The notes under the pieces were generated by a model. The model saw only the letters and a list, made by a program, of their open reading frames with translations, had not been told where the DNA came from and searched no databases. 64,000 nt of DNA from Hymenobacter cavernae (GTDB taxonomy: Bacteria; Bacteroidota; Bacteroidia; Cytophagales; Hymenobacteraceae), in the NCBI RefSeq assembly GCF_014641455.1, contig NZ_BMHT01000003.1, positions 429,921 to 493,920 of the forward strand, given 5' to 3'. A program made the translations under genes and the position numbers. Position 1 is the stretch's first letter, and the number at the start of each line of letters is the position of its first letter. Shown here one piece after another: positions 63,300-64,000 of this stretch.

Positions 63300-64000
63300 A
63301 TGCGCAACTTCTTGCTCAAACCCTGGCTACTCCTTTCCCTAGCTACCGTGTTGGGCACCACCGCCTGTTCTAGTGATGGCGACGGCGTGGTCCTTTTTTC
63401 CATTGAAGACGATATCGCCCTGGGCGATAAAGTCGCGGCCGAAACCGATTCGACGTACCGCGCCAAAGGGCAGCTTTTGGAGCGTAATTCCACCAACGCC
63501 CGCGCTTATCAGCTGCTCGACCCGATTGTGAATCGCGTTCTTAATTCTGGCCAGCTGGCTCACCGCCAGAATTTTGTGTGGGACGTAAAGATCATCAAGG
63601 ACGACTCTATTCAGAATGCGTTTGCCTCGCCAGGTGGGCACATTTATGTGTATTCGGGCCTGATCAAGTTCCTGGATAATGAAAGCCAACTAGCAGGGGT
63701 GCTGGGCCACGAAATTGCCCACGCCGACCGTCGCCACACCTCTCAACAGCTGCAGCAGCAATATGGCATCTCGCTGCTGCTGAGTTTGGTGCTGGGTGAG
63801 AACCCCAACCAGCTCGCTCAGATTGCCGCGGGCCTAGGTCAGCTTAAGTTCAGCCGTGACTTTGAGCGGGAAGCTGACAATTACTCCGTGGCGTACCTCA
63901 ACAAAACCATCTACGCCTGCGACGGCACGGCTGGTTTCTTTATTAAGGCGCAAGCCGCCGGGCAGCAGAGCACGCCGGAGTTCCTGAGCACCCACCCCGA
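63300..64000 (+). CDS. M48-family zinc metalloprotease lipoprotein (copy 2), 3' end beyond window
   Basis: The first 233 codons of a second M48 protease starting at ATG 63300. The signal is a lipoprotein type (LLSLATVLGTTAC, Cys20). Then come DDIALGDKVAAETDSTYRAK, LGHEIAHADRRHTSQQLQQQ with HExxH, and FEREADNYSVAYLN. It is clearly a duplicate of the upstream gene, with the difference that this copy is membrane-anchored by lipid. The C-terminus lies beyond 64000. Confidence 0.92.
   Translation, partial: MRNFLLKPWLLLSLATVLGTTACSSDGDGVVLFSIEDDIALGDKVAAETDSTYRAKGQLLERNSTNARAYQLLDPIVNRVLNSGQLAHRQNFVWDVKIIKDDSIQNAFASPGGHIYVYSGLIKFLDNESQLAGVLGHEIAHADRRHTSQQLQQQYGISLLLSLVLGENPNQLAQIAAGLGQLKFSRDFEREADNYSVAYLNKTIYACDGTAGFFIKAQAAGQQSTPEFLSTHP

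Noticed and set aside
1-64000. CRISPR array, tRNA, rRNA or prophage
   Set aside because: No regularly spaced repeats, no tRNA-like arms, and no phage genes were noticed in the scan; the search was by eye only.

Overview
The window looks like a chromosomal segment of a pigmented, aerobic member of the Bacteroidota, most like Hymenobacter and relatives (Cytophagales). The evidence is a SusC/SusD pair, Bacteroidota-type promoter elements (TAnnTTTG), almost no Shine-Dalgarno sequences, lipoprotein-rich coding content and mid-50s GC by eye. Long imperfect hairpins recur between genes. The palindrome ACCTAGGT is strikingly frequent. I saw no rRNA, tRNA, CRISPR array, prophage or intact insertion sequence.

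Region 1 (1-11.0 kb, minus strand) is a glucuronoxylan-type utilisation locus. In transcription order it holds mannonate dehydratase, GH67 alpha-glucuronidase, an SDR dehydrogenase that probably makes or uses mannonate, SusC, SusD, a collapsed GH35-type beta-galactosidase pseudogene and an SGNH esterase cut by the window edge. A divergent LacI-family regulator (11.3-12.5 kb) carries an unusual N-terminal zinc ribbon and faces a strong palindromic operator candidate.

Region 2 (12.7-24.4 kb) is a nearly complete oxidative purine breakdown cluster: xanthine dehydrogenase (small and large subunits plus XdhC), urate oxidase, allantoinase, allantoate amidohydrolase, ureidoglycine aminohydrolase, OHCU decarboxylase and hydroxyisourate hydrolase. 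A large HpcH/HpaI-like lyase of unknown reaction closes it. No recognisable enzyme consumes ureidoglycolate, so this lyase is a candidate for the last step or for using glyoxylate. A GH5-like protein, an SDR, a Nudix hydrolase and a one-TM carboxypeptidase-regulatory-domain protein follow (24.5-29.0 kb).

Region 3 (29.2-40.0 kb, minus strand) is a tightly packed nine-gene saccharide cluster: two sugar-nucleotide epimerase-type proteins (one fused to a glycosidase-fold domain that has lost its nucleophile), a zinc alcohol dehydrogenase, a Gfo/Idh/MocA oxidoreductase, a GT4, three CgeB-like glycosyltransferases in tandem and a methyltransferase. I know of no characterised product; this is the best candidate for an undescribed system.

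Region 4 (40.6-64 kb) is mainly housekeeping: rplT, rpmI and infC (with a probable AUA start), thrS, two TPR proteins, and parC and parE with a small nuclease-fold gene plus a frameshifted PIN gene between them. It continues with a PerM-type protein, a DUF2383 protein, a DnaQ/GIY-YIG fusion, two divergent paralogous lipoproteins with a kinase-like motif, topoisomerase IB and a tandem pair of M48 metalloproteases, the second cut by the window end. Two small paralogous proteins of unknown function lie at 40.7 and 57.2 kb.
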